DNA of 64,000 nt from contig CM077599.1 of assembly GCA_039654915.1 (NCBI GenBank), positions 74,554,001-74,618,000 of the forward strand, read 5' to 3'. The position numbers and the translations under genes were made by a program. Origin of the DNA: Aquilaria yunnanensis. Its lineage: Eukaryota; Streptophyta; Magnoliopsida; Malvales; Thymelaeaceae. The notes below the pieces were generated by a model. That model ran no database searches. It was not told the origin of the DNA and saw only the letters and a program-made list of their open reading frames with translations. Shown in pieces: positions 1 through 12,039 of this stretch; within the stretch, counting starts at the first letter, position 1; each line of letters opens with the position of its first letter.

Positions 1-2612
1 TATTTTTGCCTACTTTACATGTGTATATACAAGCCTGAGAAGGAATTATTTTTATTTTTTCTTCTTTAGCTTTTAAGCAGCATCACGTGACTATAATCAC
101 GACAAGAAACACGTACGTTCAGAACGAACGGTGCTCACTTGAACACATTACTACGTCCTTTTCACATTAAAAATAATTTTTTTTTTTTTCAAACATGTTG
201 ATTTTTTTTCAAAACAGATATTATTTGATAGCTAATATTTAACATAATTAATTATCACTTGAATAATTTTTTAGGAAGAAATCTATTTTTTATAAATTTT
301 GAACTTTTAAGTACAAAGTTCTAATAAGTGGTATGTCAGTTAGGTGAATAATCAATGTAATTAAAATAATCAATATAATTAAAATAATCAATAATAACTC
401 AGATTCATTTTTATTTTAATTATTAACATTTCTTTATTGACTTAGCCACCTCATCTTCTTCCTTCCCAATCATTTCATCTTCTTTGTTCTTTATGCGTCC
501 AGTCAAGCTTAGATACCAATTTAGGTCTTACCAATTAATTTTTTACTATTATTTTACCTGATTATCCTCAATTACTTTCATCATTTTGTTCCTCCTCAAC
601 ACAATTGCTTCACCATTTTTGATAGGACCACCATCTGGTTCATCTGACACTTTATAGCGAACAAATCTAGGTGGCTCATTTTCAAAATTGGTGGCTACGA
701 TAATAATTGTGATCAAATAGGGTGCAAAAAATGGCTAAAACTTAGGTGACTATGCATTCTTGAATAATAGATTGAAATAATCATATGCTGTTGGTTTTAT
801 TTGTCTTCTCTTTTATCAATTTTTTTTCTAGTTACTTATAAGTTATTTCTTCAAAATTATTCTGATTTACATAGAAGGTTTCAACTTGATCCGATTTTCT
901 TCCCTTTACTCAGTGTCATAGGGATACATAGTATTTTATTGGCTAGTTTATTTGTCCCTGTTATTCTTTTTTGTCCTATGTCATTTGTCTGTAAGATATC
1001 GTTTGACTCACTAATAATTGAAATAAATAACCATTTTGTAAAAAAAGAAAAGGTCAATTTTTTTAAATTTAGTGAAATTAATTTAAAATAACTAATTTTT
1101 ATCTTTACTTTTTTTGGCTTAGAACTAATATCATTTGAAAGTCAATATTATATAAAAATAGTAATCCTTTTATTTTATGAAATTTTTATAATTTTTTATT
1201 TTTCAGCTTTCAGTTTTTAGCTTTCATTAGCTCTTATGAGCTCCCACACGCTCCATAGAAATTGATATGATGAGCTGCTTAAAGGTTCCTAAGACCTTTT
1301 TGAGCAACACTTAGCTCTCATAAGTTCCAATGAGCTAAATTAAGCTCCTTACAGCTACATGTACCAACATAGACTCTTTTGAGATAATGTGAGTTGCCTT
1401 ACATTAACATTACTATACAATAAGCTATGTGAAGTGCATCTAAGTGCCTTTGTAGAGTATTTGAACACTTATGCTCAAACCTCTAACAGTTGTCACCTTC
1501 TGACATGATTTTAACATCCATGCTTTGGATCTACTACGGCTTCTTGTTCAAACTCATAAATACAATTCTCAAGTTCTGTTTGCAACATTAACACTAAATC
1601 AAATAGCAAGCTCACTTTTGTGATCCACAGTCCCTTCTACCTTCATGCTTAATCCCGCACCATCTACTGATTACCAGAGCTTGTTCACAACCACTTTAGG
1701 GTCACTAACAATATCTTTAGCAATGTCCTAATGGTTGCTACCCATAAATTCGATGCAACTATTAAAATTGAGCAAGATGAGGTAAGTTGTGACCAATTGA
1801 CTTTTTTAATCCTATCCATGACTTTGATCCGATACATGAATCCTGCCTAGACTTCTTCATGTAAAACCCTAACTAACTTTGGCCTTCTACTTTCTTGTTT
1901 TGCTCATTTGAGGTACCACCTATGTTTGTAGATAGGTAACTAAAAGGTAAAGGTTTTTTTTTTTTTTGCAAATTAACCATTGGTAGATTCATTGTGGAGT
2001 AGACTTCATTAATAAATTTCCATGTATTCTCAAATTTACTCAATCAGGAGCCTTATTTTATTTCTTTTGTGATATAAATATTCTTTTTTGACCAAAAATA
2101 TGGATTTATATTAAACAAACCAGCTAGAAGCTGGCTAATATGAAGAGTTAGCCAAACATGAGCATGTAAACCAAATACATACTAACCCAACACTAAATAC
2201 TTGCCAAACAAAGCTTTTGTTGGGTTAGTGATCCATTCATACAATACAAAGGACAGAGAACTTCTCCTTCTTACGATCCAAAAGTGTGAAAGAGATTAAA
2301 CTAAGAATAGTATTTCATTCACCTTGAATTGCTTGCCGCTAAAAATTTGGTCTTCCCAACCCAAATGTGCCATGTTGTTGCAAATGCCATTGCTTCCCAA
2401 GCCCTTTTATGAGTTCATCAAATTAATCTACTCTAATAGATATAGATAACTTGCTGGAGATTTGAACCTTGAACTAAACCAAAATTTTACCAATTGTAAA
2501 CTAGTCCCCAAATATGTGATGAAGAATAGCACGTTGTTAAGGCATGGTTTGCCGATTCTGAAGCAAGTTTATAGAAACAACAATGAATATCTTGTATCTG
2601 AATATCATGCTT
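1..2612. repeat. Left copy of a large duplicated block
   Basis: This block is colinear, in the same orientation, with about 54880-58812. Matching landmarks include a G-box stretch (CATCACGTGACT near 82 and near 54944), the run around TTTGATAGCTAATATTTAA (about 222 and 55445), and GAATATCATGCTTCA near the right end (about 2600 and 58793). Homology begins at or before base 1, so the true left end is outside the window. No convincing gene was found; one exon-like stretch (about 1677-1781, followed by GTAAGT) stays open in the same frame in both copies. The copy lacks the two insertions found in the right copy and so preserves their empty sites at about 214-215 and 326-333. It may be a segmental duplication or two members of a dispersed repeat family. 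Confidence 0.75.
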
Positions 2613-2679
2613 CACATTGCAAGAAAAATATAAAGAAGCGCCTGAGAAGGACAACTAAAAGTCAATTTCTCTTTCATTA

Positions 2680-3400
2680 GTCATTCCTCAATCACCAATT
2701 TGAAGGGTTCACATAAATAGTGACTGAGAGGTGACTGAATATATTAGTGGCAACATTTTCAGATGTCATTCAATCACATCCACTTAAAAGAAAAAATTCC
2801 TCAATCAGTTACCTTTCAATCACTACTTTTTAAAAAGTTTCCTTATTAGTCATTTGTCAATTGTTCTTATATTTTTAGTCACCCATTCAATCACTTTAAA
2901 AAGGAAAATTTGTTGGGAAAGTATAAAAAATAAAGGAAGTGCAACATGAAGCAATAAGCTTGGTATGCTGTAATGCAAAAATACTAAGCAACTTTTTTCT
3001 TTCTCAATTGTGCGTAAGAGCAATAACAATAGCCTATTATAGCCTTAGAAAGTAACAAATAATCCTAATTTTAAGCAAATAACCAAAAGATGATAGACCA
3101 CTAACTCAATGAATCTAAATAGAAAAATCAACAATTAAAACATACTATGTGGAACCATTAAACAAGAAACAAACAATCCTAAAACATTGAGACCACATTC
3201 AGAAATTTCTAGAGCACTACTCAACACAAATCATGCCCCTTACTTATTTCTTCCTTTTTTTTTCCCTCATTCTTTGGTTTTTCTTTCGCTACTTTCTACT
3301 CATCCTCTTTGTTACTCAAGCTCAGTTGTGTCAAAACATGAAACTCGAGTCATAGGTCATTGCTATTCAGGCAGAGGTTGAAGCTCAAGAGGCCCAATAG
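2680..3400. other. Intergenic, AT-rich, transposon-derived
   Basis: No gene is supported. Bases 2690-2900 hold repeated units such as GTGACTGA and GTCATTCAATCAC. These resemble the subterminal units at 45780-45960 and may be an old end fragment of the same CACTA-like family. The rest is unassigned. Confidence 0.35.
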
Positions 3401-3664
3401 GAGTAGACAAATCAGAGATTATGGGGGTTTGAGGCTTTACTATAGACCATGTTTAGGATGCAGGGTCCACAGGCCAAGTATAATTTCATGGCTATTGTTA
3501 TAGCAACCTTCGAGTGAATGTAAGTTCAGGGGAACCTACCCCCAGTTATTAATCTTGGACCCGTAACAAAAGGGTTGAGCAGAGGGGGATGTCATACCCC
3601 AGTCCCTCATGGAATGTTTTAGGGGGATATAGGGTTCCCAAACTTAGATCCTTCCTAGATCGTA
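3400..3664 (+). repeat. Possible gypsy 3' end and start of an LTR
   Basis: A purine-rich tract (AGCAGAGGGGGA, about 3578-3589) is followed by TGTCATACCCC, which looks like a polypurine tract next to the start of a gypsy-type LTR. The putative LTR would be split by the element at 3665-4796 and continue after 4804. No second LTR or coding domain was seen, so this rests on the junction alone. Confidence 0.3.
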
Positions 3665-4796
3665 TCTAAGGGTGAAAATTGACCAAGTTGAGCCCAAGCA
3701 CATCAAGGTCGAGCTCGGCCCTTTTATTATTCGGTGCTACTTGGGCTTACGCTCGAATTACTCGAGCCCAATTTTTTAGCCCAATTTTTTTAGGCTCGAG
3801 GTTGGCTCGAAAGCCTTCCAAGTTCAAATGACACATAAATCTTTAGTACCATAATTGCAACTTAGATGAAACATGAGGACTGAATATACAATTTTTCTTA
3901 CATAGATAACCAGATAAGAGAAAATTAGAGAACCTATCCTAAACTTTCTAATTGTTAATTATTCTACCCTAAGTTTTTGGATTTCATAAATAAGGCACCA
4001 TCTTCCTCCCTTTGACGGTGGAGCCACCATAGCCCATCCTCGAGCTACCAATTTAGATCTCCAACATCTACTTGGAGCATTAGCGGCGGTATCATCGATC
4101 TTCGTGGGGTTATCATTAGCAAACCTTGGGTAGGGCTATTGTCGCCGTACCTTGTGTGAGGCTATCGTCGACGGCAAATGTCATCAATCTCAGGGCTGTT
4201 GTCATTGTCAATCATCGTTGTGCTCTATTGGGATTAGTCGACAGCTGATTAGGTGGGTGGGTGCAATCATCTGGTAAGCGTCCGCTTAAGGTGTTTCAAA
4301 AGTATCGACTTCAAGTTCAAGCATCGACCAACTGCTCTGGTGCTCCCTGGTGCGACAAGCCAACGTTGGTCCCTAGTGGTCGACGTGACACGATCGTCCT
4401 CGATTGGCAGAGTTCGGCCACCGCCTAATTTTTCCTACTTGGGGCTGAACAACAGATTAGGGCAGGGGCGTAGTGAGTGGTAGAAGATACTGGTGGTTTC
4501 TGGAGGGAGACTGGGGCAATGAAATGAGTTGACAAAGGCCAAAAGGAAGGGACTAAGGGGAGTGGGCTGGGACAAACTAAGGCCATAGGTTAAAGGTGTA
4601 ACAGGCCTAATGATAAATAGGCCCAATAGACTAAACATAGGGCCTATTAGGCTCGAGGACTTAAGGGGCCGAATACCTATAGGTTCAAGCTATAGTCAAA
4701 ATTAACTTAAGCCTAATTTTCAGTTCGAGCTTAAACGAAAAACCCTTACTTTAGCTCGAGCTCAAGCTACCTGAACAAAGCCTGACCTTGGGTGTC
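3665..4796. mobile_element. Non-autonomous hAT-like element
   Basis: The 1132-bp segment is flanked by a perfect 8-bp direct repeat, AGATCGTA, at 3657-3664 and 4797-4804, as expected for hAT insertion. The ends are rich in GCTCGAG/CTCGAGC-type subterminal motifs (3700-3830 and 4640-4780), common in plant hAT derivatives. The outermost bases do not form a clean inverted repeat, so the class call depends on the 8-bp duplication and the subterminal repeats. The interior (about 4010-4560) is clearly GC-richer than its surroundings and could be captured DNA, but no protein family was recognised in it. Confidence 0.6.
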
Positions 4797-4988
4797 AGAT
4801 CGTAGCATTAATCTCTGCCAGCATTACCAATTTATCAACATCCTTCGACATTGAATGGTCTGGATACGATGATGGGCTTTCAGTAACAGACGCTAGCGAC
4901 ATTCCATCACCCTTACCCCGAGATCATGACCAGATTCAGCTTATGATTCGGTTACTCAAGACATAAGAGATATTGAATGGTCATTAGG

Positions 4989-7900
4989 CTAAGGGCACCA
5001 TTGAATTTTGGGAAAAATATATAACTAGTATATGATTTTTTTAAAAAAATATATGTTCTACCCTCATAGAATTTTTTTTGAGATGCCCCCACTAGCTTAA
5101 AATACATGAACATATTGTGATGAATGAGTAAAATAGAAATATGTAAAAGTTGATGGCCAAACTACATGCCATAAAAATTATTAGTACAAGTATATAATTT
5201 AACACAACATACTTAGTAAAAGAGGACAATCATGTTTGTTTCATGGGGCCACAAACCAAAAAGTAAGAAAGACCAATGAAAAGGAAAAACAATAAAAAAG
5301 TCTAATCTAAAGCCCCACCAAAATAGAATTAGAATTAGTTTGACATTTCATCTCTCCTACCACACAAATTACTACAAGTTTTCCATCAAAACAAAAGAAA
5401 TGCAACCTTTTCCCTTCTCTTCATCAGGGTTTCAACACACACACAAATCATTGTCTTGTGTCTTTTTACTCTTTAATAACGCTGAAACACACAGAAATCA
5501 TCGTCATGCATATTTTTAATCTCAGCAACATTGTAAATCACAAAACTCTCAAATTTCAATTTGTATTGACTTACACCAATTTTTAGGTAATTCTAAAATT
5601 TTAGAAATCTAATACATTAGTTTGTAGAATATGAAGTAATATATACTATTTTATGAATTTCTAATTTTATTATTTTTATGTAGTTTAGGCTATGGAGAGA
5701 TACTTGAACAAAAATATCAAAAGATGCTCGGTTTTTCTCATGAAATAGATGTTGATATTGAAAACAATCCTTCGAAGCAAGCATGAGTTAAGATTAAATT
5801 AGATAAGCTTCCTAGTGATCCGGGGTTAAGAAAAAGAATTTTTAAGTATCATCCTGATCAGCGTGACAGAATTAGGAGATACTACTTACAGAAGGGACCG
5901 TGCCAATCTTAGAATCACAATTTTCCTTAGAGAACAATTGGAAAGACTTTACGAAGGTTTAAACCCATTGGTTTCAGAATTATATTAATTAGAGTATAAT
6001 GAATCAAAAGATACTGATTACTGTTTATATTGTTATTTATCTATGCATGACTATGGGAAGGAATCTGATGGTGATGTATTAATACTTAAAGGATTTACAA
6101 GTTGGAATAAGTCAAAAAAATTTGAGAAACATATAGGGCACCATGATAGCACCCACAATAAAGCTTGGAAAAAGTATGAAGATTTAATGAATTAGGAGCA
6201 ATTCATTCAAAGTGTTTTGCGCAAACAATCAAATAAAAAAGAAAATGATTATTAAATTCGTTTGAATGCCTATGTTGACTTCATCTTGTTCCTTTTAAAG
6301 CAAGGACTAGTTTTCATGGTCATGATGAATCAAAGACCTCAAAAAATCAAGGTAACTTTCTTGAGCTTCTATATTTTCTAGCAAATGATAATGAAGCTAT
6401 CAGTCAAGTTACTTTGAGAAATGCTCTAAACAATGAGAGATTAACAGGACATAAAATTCAATATGATATTATTAATTCTATAGCAATTGAAACATCTAGT
6501 GTCATTGTTAGTGATTTGAAGTATGACTTATTTTCAACACTAGTAGATGAATCTCGTAATATTTCTTTGAAAAAACAAATGACAGTTATTTTACAGTATG
6601 TGAATAAAGACGAAATGATGATAGAATGTTTTTTTGGTACCACATGTGTTTTTTATACTATTGTTTTGTCATTGAAAAAAGCACTTAGTGAATTACTTTC
6701 TAAACATAACCCGAGTTTGTCAAGATTGTATGGCCAAGGATATAATGGGGCTAGCAACATGAGTGGGTAATTTAATGGACTAAAAAGCTTGATATTGAGT
6801 GAAAATCATTTTGCATATTATGAACATTGTTTTACACATCAGCTTCAACTGACACTCATGACAGTAGCAAATATTAATATTTCTGTTGCATCATTTTTTT
6901 CTATTGTAATAAATTTTAAAAAATGTTTTTGGGCCTTCTTATAAATTCTGAGATATTCTTAAAAAAAGTCAAGCTGAAAATGTTGTTGAAGCATTAAAAA
7001 GTGGTGAGCTTAAAAGTGATCGGCTCAAAAGGTAGTGAGCTTAAAAGTGATCGAGGGTTGAACCAAGAACAAGGCCTCCAGTTTCCAGCTGATACAAGAT
7101 GAAACTTTCACAATGAGACTTTAATTAGATTAATTGTTCAGTTCTTGGCTGTTATTGATGTGCTTGAATATATTATTGAAGAAGGCTTGAATTTTGAGCA
7201 AATAACTGAAGTTAATGTTCTATTGCGGTTGATACAGTTTTTTGACTTTATATTTAATTTACATATGATAAGAGATATTTTTAAGATTACTGATGAATTG
7301 TCAAAGGCATTACAGAGAAAAGATCAAGACATTGTGAATGCGGTGTAACTAGTTGAAAGTGCAAAAGAAAGATTGTTGGAAATGAGAAATGGTGGGTGGA
7401 ATGATTTAATAACAAAGATTTGTTCATTTTGTGACTAGCATGATATTCCTAATCCAAAGATGGATGACATGTTCATGTTTCCAGGAAGATCTGCTTATAA
7501 AGCTAATAAGGTAACAAGCTTGCATCATTTTTTAATAGATTTATTCATTGAAATTTTGGATAGACAATTGCGGGAGCTCTATAATTTATTCACAAAGATG
7601 AGTATAGAATTGCTCCTTTGTGTAGCATGCTTAAATCCTAATGACTTATTTTTAGCATTTAATAAGTAGAGATTAATTCATCTTAGTCAACTCTACCTAT
7701 CAGAATTTTCTACTATTGAGCTTATGACACTTAATAGTCAACTAGATACTTATATTTTTAATATGTACGCTAATAGCAATTTTTAAAATATTAAAGGGAT
7801 AAGTGCCCTTGCTCAAAGGTTCACAGAAAGAAACATATTGTATATCCAATTGTTTATTTGCTTGTAAAATTGGTCTTGATTTTGTCGATTGCAAGTGTTG

Positions 7901-8146
7901 AGAGAGTATTTTCTATAATAAATATCATGAAGAATCGACTGTGAAATCGAATTGGAGATCAATTGATGAATGATTGTCTAGTTATTCACATTAAAAAAAT
8001 GTATTTAGTAGCATAAATAATAAGATGATCGTGCAATGTTTTCAAGTTATAAAACCTCGTCATGGACAATTGTAAATGTGACCATATTTTATTAATAATA
8101 ACTTTTTATTGCTCTCATTTACATAATTTTCTGGCTCCGCCCATAG
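4989..8146 (+). mobile_element. Decayed hAT element (zf-MYM/DUF4371 type)
   Basis: The left end (CTAAGGGCACC) and the inverse of the right end (CTATGGGCGGAGCC) share a weak terminal inverted repeat, and the right end has the TTTTCTGGCTCCGCCC terminus typical of this hAT lineage. Flanks share ATTAG at both sides, which may be the worn remains of an 8-bp target duplication. The element encloses the transposase pseudogene at 5692-8016 on the plus strand. Exact ends are uncertain by several bases. Confidence 0.55.
5692..8016 (+). pseudogene. hAT transposase pseudogene, zinc-finger MYM type 1-like (TTF zinc finger, DUF4371, hAT C-terminal)
   Basis: The enzyme would have catalysed cut-and-paste transposition of its hAT element in the nucleus. 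From 5' to 3' one can read a TTF-type zinc-finger region (around 5810-5910, DPGLRKRIFKYHPDQRDRIR-like, with the typical KGPCQ sequence), a second part near 6000-6180, the DUF4371 core (6414-6770) with YGQGYNGASNMSG, and the hAT dimerisation region at 7880-8016 (ASVERVFS, then MKNRL). The frame is broken many times: stops occur near 5790, 6240, 6770 and 7345, and several frameshifts separate the pieces. No open frame longer than 118 codons remains, so it cannot make a full protein. The order and spacing of pieces match an intact member of the family, which supports one decayed gene rather than chance similarity. Confidence 0.85.
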
Positions 8147-9012
8147 AATTAGAGTGATGCTCGGGCTTGTCAGGATGCGACTTATGCCTACTTTTGATGG
8201 GTTTAGGCATTTACTTGTTTTTTTTTTACAAAAGATGTTTCATTCCAATTAAAAGCAAGCTAAACAACATCTTACAAATACAACAATTACATAAAACTCT
8301 AAGGAACAATAAGAACATAAAATTGGTCACAAAAAAGTGACTCGTTTCTACAACACCGAATGAAGGGAAGAGAATTGGGTCAAGCCAAACTTCCAACTAA
8401 ACTAGAATAAATCTTAAGTACAAAACTCAAATATAACTGGAACAAAGTCCAAGGCAAAATGACAATAGTTAAGTAACACTGGAACCAACCAAATATCAGA
8501 AGTCTGAATAAGACTATCTATGAAAATTAAAAGATAACTAATAAAATCTAAAAAAATAAAGACTAATGTTATTCTATACAATTGCCCCCATATCTGTTGT
8601 CAAACATTGTGACACTTTAATAAGGTTCAAATTTTAGTGAATCCAAGAAAAAACTTAGATCCATTGGTTCCCCATTTAAATTGAATATCTATCCTGTGAA
8701 AGTCTCAAATTGCTTTAGAATACCAAGATTTAAAGGAGATTACAACTACCTAAAATCTGATAGGTAACATCAAATAATGTTAGTAAAACAGTGAAAGGAA
8801 TGAAAGAAAACCAGCCAGATTCAGACCAAAGTCTGAATCTGGCTAGAAATAGTATATGATAGCAAGGAAAGCGGTAGAGATTTATGTTTGGGAAGAGAAT
8901 TGAGTTTGCAGCTGTTTAAAATATCTTGATTAGGCATTTTCTTGTTTTGGATTAGGATAAACACTGTGATACACCACTCATCTATTCTGTTTGTTAAGTT
9001 TAAAGCAAAAGT
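8147..9012. other. Intergenic, AT-rich, no gene seen
   Basis: No coding region is supported. The stretch holds a perfect 14-bp inverted repeat (8813-8826 and 8831-8844, loop CAAA, see findings). The target duplication GGA of the CACTA element follows at 9013-9015. Confidence 0.5.
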
Positions 9013-9039
9013 GGACATTACTAGAAAAAGGCCATTTAG

Positions 9040-10330
9040 CGACTGTCTAATTAGCAACGACTAAAAATAATATTTAATTAGTGACGGAAAATTGTCACTA
9101 AAAGTCCAGTGAAAGTTTAATAACCGCTTGCCGTCACTAATTTAGCAACGGTTAGTAGTCACTAACTTTAGCGACGGTTTGCCATCGCTAATTTAGTGAT
9201 GGTTAGTCATCGCTAACTTTAGTAATGGCTTGCCCTTGCTAAAATAAGTCTTTTCCAAATTTTATGACATGTGGCCATCACTAAAAACTGATTAAATATC
9301 CACAACAAGTCATTACTAAAATATGCCCCAATTAAAAATGACTTATCTACGCTAGCTACGTTTGAGTTCTTGTGTGTTAGTCATTTTTTTATGCTAACTT
9401 GTTATCTATTTTAACATAAATAACTTTTTCAAATATATATAATGTAGTAAAGATGTATACTTTAAAGTCTGATAAAAATTTTGCAATGGCTAGCTGTTAC
9501 TAACTTATTGCCAAAGTTAATGGCAACTTGCCCTCGCTAACTTAGTAAACGCTAGCCGTCACTAAATTATGGTAATAGTTAGTAAAGGCTTGCCCTTGCT
9601 AGCTTAGTGAAAGCTAGCTGTCACTAAATTTTAGTGACAGTTTGCCTTTGCTAATTTAGTGACGGTTAGCAATTGTTAACTTTAGTGATGACTTGTCATC
9701 GCTAATTTAGTGACGACTTGCCATTGCTAATTTAGTGACGGTTAGTTTAGTGACTGTTAGTCGTCGCTAAATTTAGTGACAACTAACCGTCATTTAGTGA
9801 CGGTTTGCTCTCACTAAAATCCAAAAAATTAGCAATAGTTAGCTTTTGCTAAATCTATTCTGAATTTTGTGACGCTTAGCCCTCATTAAAAGTCGGTGAA
9901 GTATCTACAGCAAGTCATCACTAAAGTACGCCCTAATTAAAAATGATTTACCCATGCTAGCTGCGTAGGAGTACTTGCGTGTTAGTCATTTTTTTATACT
10001 AACTTGTTATATGTAACATGTATACCTTAAATTCTGACAAAAGTTTTGGGACGATTTACAGTCACTAAATTTTATCTTTACTCCAATCATAACAGGGGTA
10101 AAAATAGAAAAGAGAGACGAAAGAGGAAATGATGTCAAAATGGGAATAGAGATTAGTGACGGTTAGCCGTCGCTAATTAGTGACAGCTAGCCTTCGTTAA
10201 GTTAGTGATACTTAGCTATCACTAAAGTTAGTGATAGCTTGCCCTCGTTAAAATCTCAAAAATTAGTGACAGGTAGCCTTCGCTAAGTTATAGCCAAATT
10301 TAGTAGCATATTGTCCTCGCTAACTATATT
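9040..10330. repeat. CACTA subterminal repeat array, left
   Basis: Dozens of degenerate units built on TTAGCGACGG and TAGCCGTCGCTAA occur in both orientations, at high density from 9040 to 9340, 9480 to 9900 and 10150 to 10320. In CACTA elements such arrays bind the DNA-binding transposase subunit. A (CA)n microsatellite lies just inside the array at about 10376-10400. Confidence 0.75.
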
Positions 10331-11138
10331 AATCAAATTATTCTATGTGTGATTCACATTTCAGTGTACATATTTACACACACACACACACACACACACA
10401 AATATATAATATTTCTTTATATAGATGTATTTGTGTGTATGTATGTATATAAAGATGTACAAATTAATACGTGTCACCGATAATATAATTTGATTTATAC
10501 AAATGAAAGTATTTATGGTGCAAGAGATTATTGTATATATTTAGAGTAACTTTTGTTGGTTAAGTGTATTAGTTATTTTTTAAAAAATTAATACATTAAT
10601 TTTTTTTTTATTTTTTGACAGGGTTAGGGAAGATTAGCCATCGCTAGCTGTTTGCGACGGTTTGCCTTTGGTAGTCTTATTTAAAACTTCCTAAACTTCT
10701 CAAACTTATCTCTGGAATGAAGCTAAATAAAAATCAAGTCGAGCTTCTCCTCTCTGCACCAGATGTCAGTGCCTTCAACCTTCTTCCTCTTCACACCAGG
10801 TCGATGCGGTTCTATTTTTTAATTTCATTTGAATTTTCCTTTGAAATTGAATCTTAAGAAATGATAGAAAGTTTGATCGCCTCCTCAATCAACGAATTAA
10901 AATGTTCAAGTTCTTGTTCCCTTTTGTTTAGCGTAAATGTATCCCGATTTTGATCTATTGAATAAGTCATTCTTTCATTACTAGAGAGTGGGTTGCTTTA
11001 TATGTTAAAGAATTTGACTAACGTTTTGGGGTCTTTAGTTTTACATCCTAAGCAGAGAGATGAGTCCTTGATTTAGTTAAGCTTTCATAAGTATCGTACG
11101 AAGGGTTTTCTGACTGTTGGTTAAAATACGAGTTGCAG

Positions 11139-11209
11139 GCTACTATTGGAATTGATTTCTTGTCAAAGACAACGTATCTTGAAGACCGGACAGTTCATTT
11201 GTAGCTCTG
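11139..11209 (+). pseudogene. RABH1 (Rab6-like) GTPase exon, captured, with stop
   Basis: This 71-bp exon follows a TTGCAG acceptor and ends at a GTAAAG donor. It encodes ATIGIDFLSKT followed by YLEDRTV, the effector/switch I region of plant RABH1 (Rab6-type) small GTPases, which act in Golgi traffic. A CAG-to-TAG change gives a stop in the conserved segment (L-stop-LW), and the Arg before it is His. Splice phase fits the next exon at 11779 (TG|G for Trp). The first exon with the P-loop is missing, so this is not a working gene. It lies inside the CACTA element at 9016-14633. Confidence 0.8.
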
Positions 11210-11761
11210 GTAAAGGGATTTTTGTCCCTCTTTCTCTTCCTGTTTTGGCTTAATTGTTGCTAAGATGCATGTCTTCAATACTTCAGTTCGTGTGGTAGCT
11301 TATGTTCTAGAGCTAAAAATTGGGTGGTAGGGATAATACGTGCTGAAGAATGGAGACTGGTTGTGGAAGTGTAATGTGGAGAAGAAGCAATGACTTCTAA
11401 TAGAAAACTGCAATAATGCCCTACATATGTCTTAGTTATTTTTTTGTTGTTCTTTTATTCCAACTGACAACTGATGTCTCTTAATCTTCAGGAGGCACTT
11501 AAGTTTCCTTTGATCTTGTGATACTTAGATGTTTTAGTTTCTCTGGTATTTTCCTAGACAATTTACACAAAACAGATTTGTGCTTTACATTTTTTAGCAC
11601 AATTTCACATACATATATTATGACTGTAACTGGCATTTGCATTTTTTTTCATTTTGTAGCAATGATTACTACAGGGAGACAATTAATGCCACTTTCCATG
11701 TGCTTGTCTTGTGTGTTTTTGTGTTTTGGTTTTGTGAGTGCTAATAGGGTTCAAAATTTGA

Positions 11762-11878
<117 letters not shown>

Positions 11879-11898
11879 TAGTTGAGAGACCCTAGTTG

Positions 11899-12025
11899 AT
11901 GATGTACACTGAGGAGAAGTGGATTAGTGGAGCATATGCTAGTCATACAGTGGTTTGTTTGAAGGATTCTGAAGGAAAACTATGGGATGGAGAATCAGGC
12001 CATGAAAATGAAAATGTGATTGCAT
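11899..12025 (+). pseudogene. Fragment of a plant At4g27020-type gene, captured
   Basis: The frame reads EEKWISGAYASHTVVCLKDS, then EGKLWDGESGHENENVIA. From memory this matches a conserved segment of a plant family of uncharacterised proteins represented by Arabidopsis At4g27020 and At5g54870, where it normally reads KLWVGESGHENE. Homology seems to stop near 12025. The flanking open frame (11896-12081) continues only by chance. Because it abuts a RABH1 exon, the element seems to hold a chimera of two genes. The family assignment is by recollection and should be treated as likely rather than proven. Confidence 0.5.
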
Positions 12026-12039
12026 ATTATTATGGCTCT

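Noticed and set aside
801..1091. A 96-codon hydrophobic open frame
   Set aside because: The homologous stretch in the right duplicated block (57060-57350) is not conserved as a reading frame.
8813..8844. Helitron 3' hairpin
   Set aside because: No CTRR terminus at 8-12 bp after the stem on either strand and no replication initiator-helicase coding sequence in the window.
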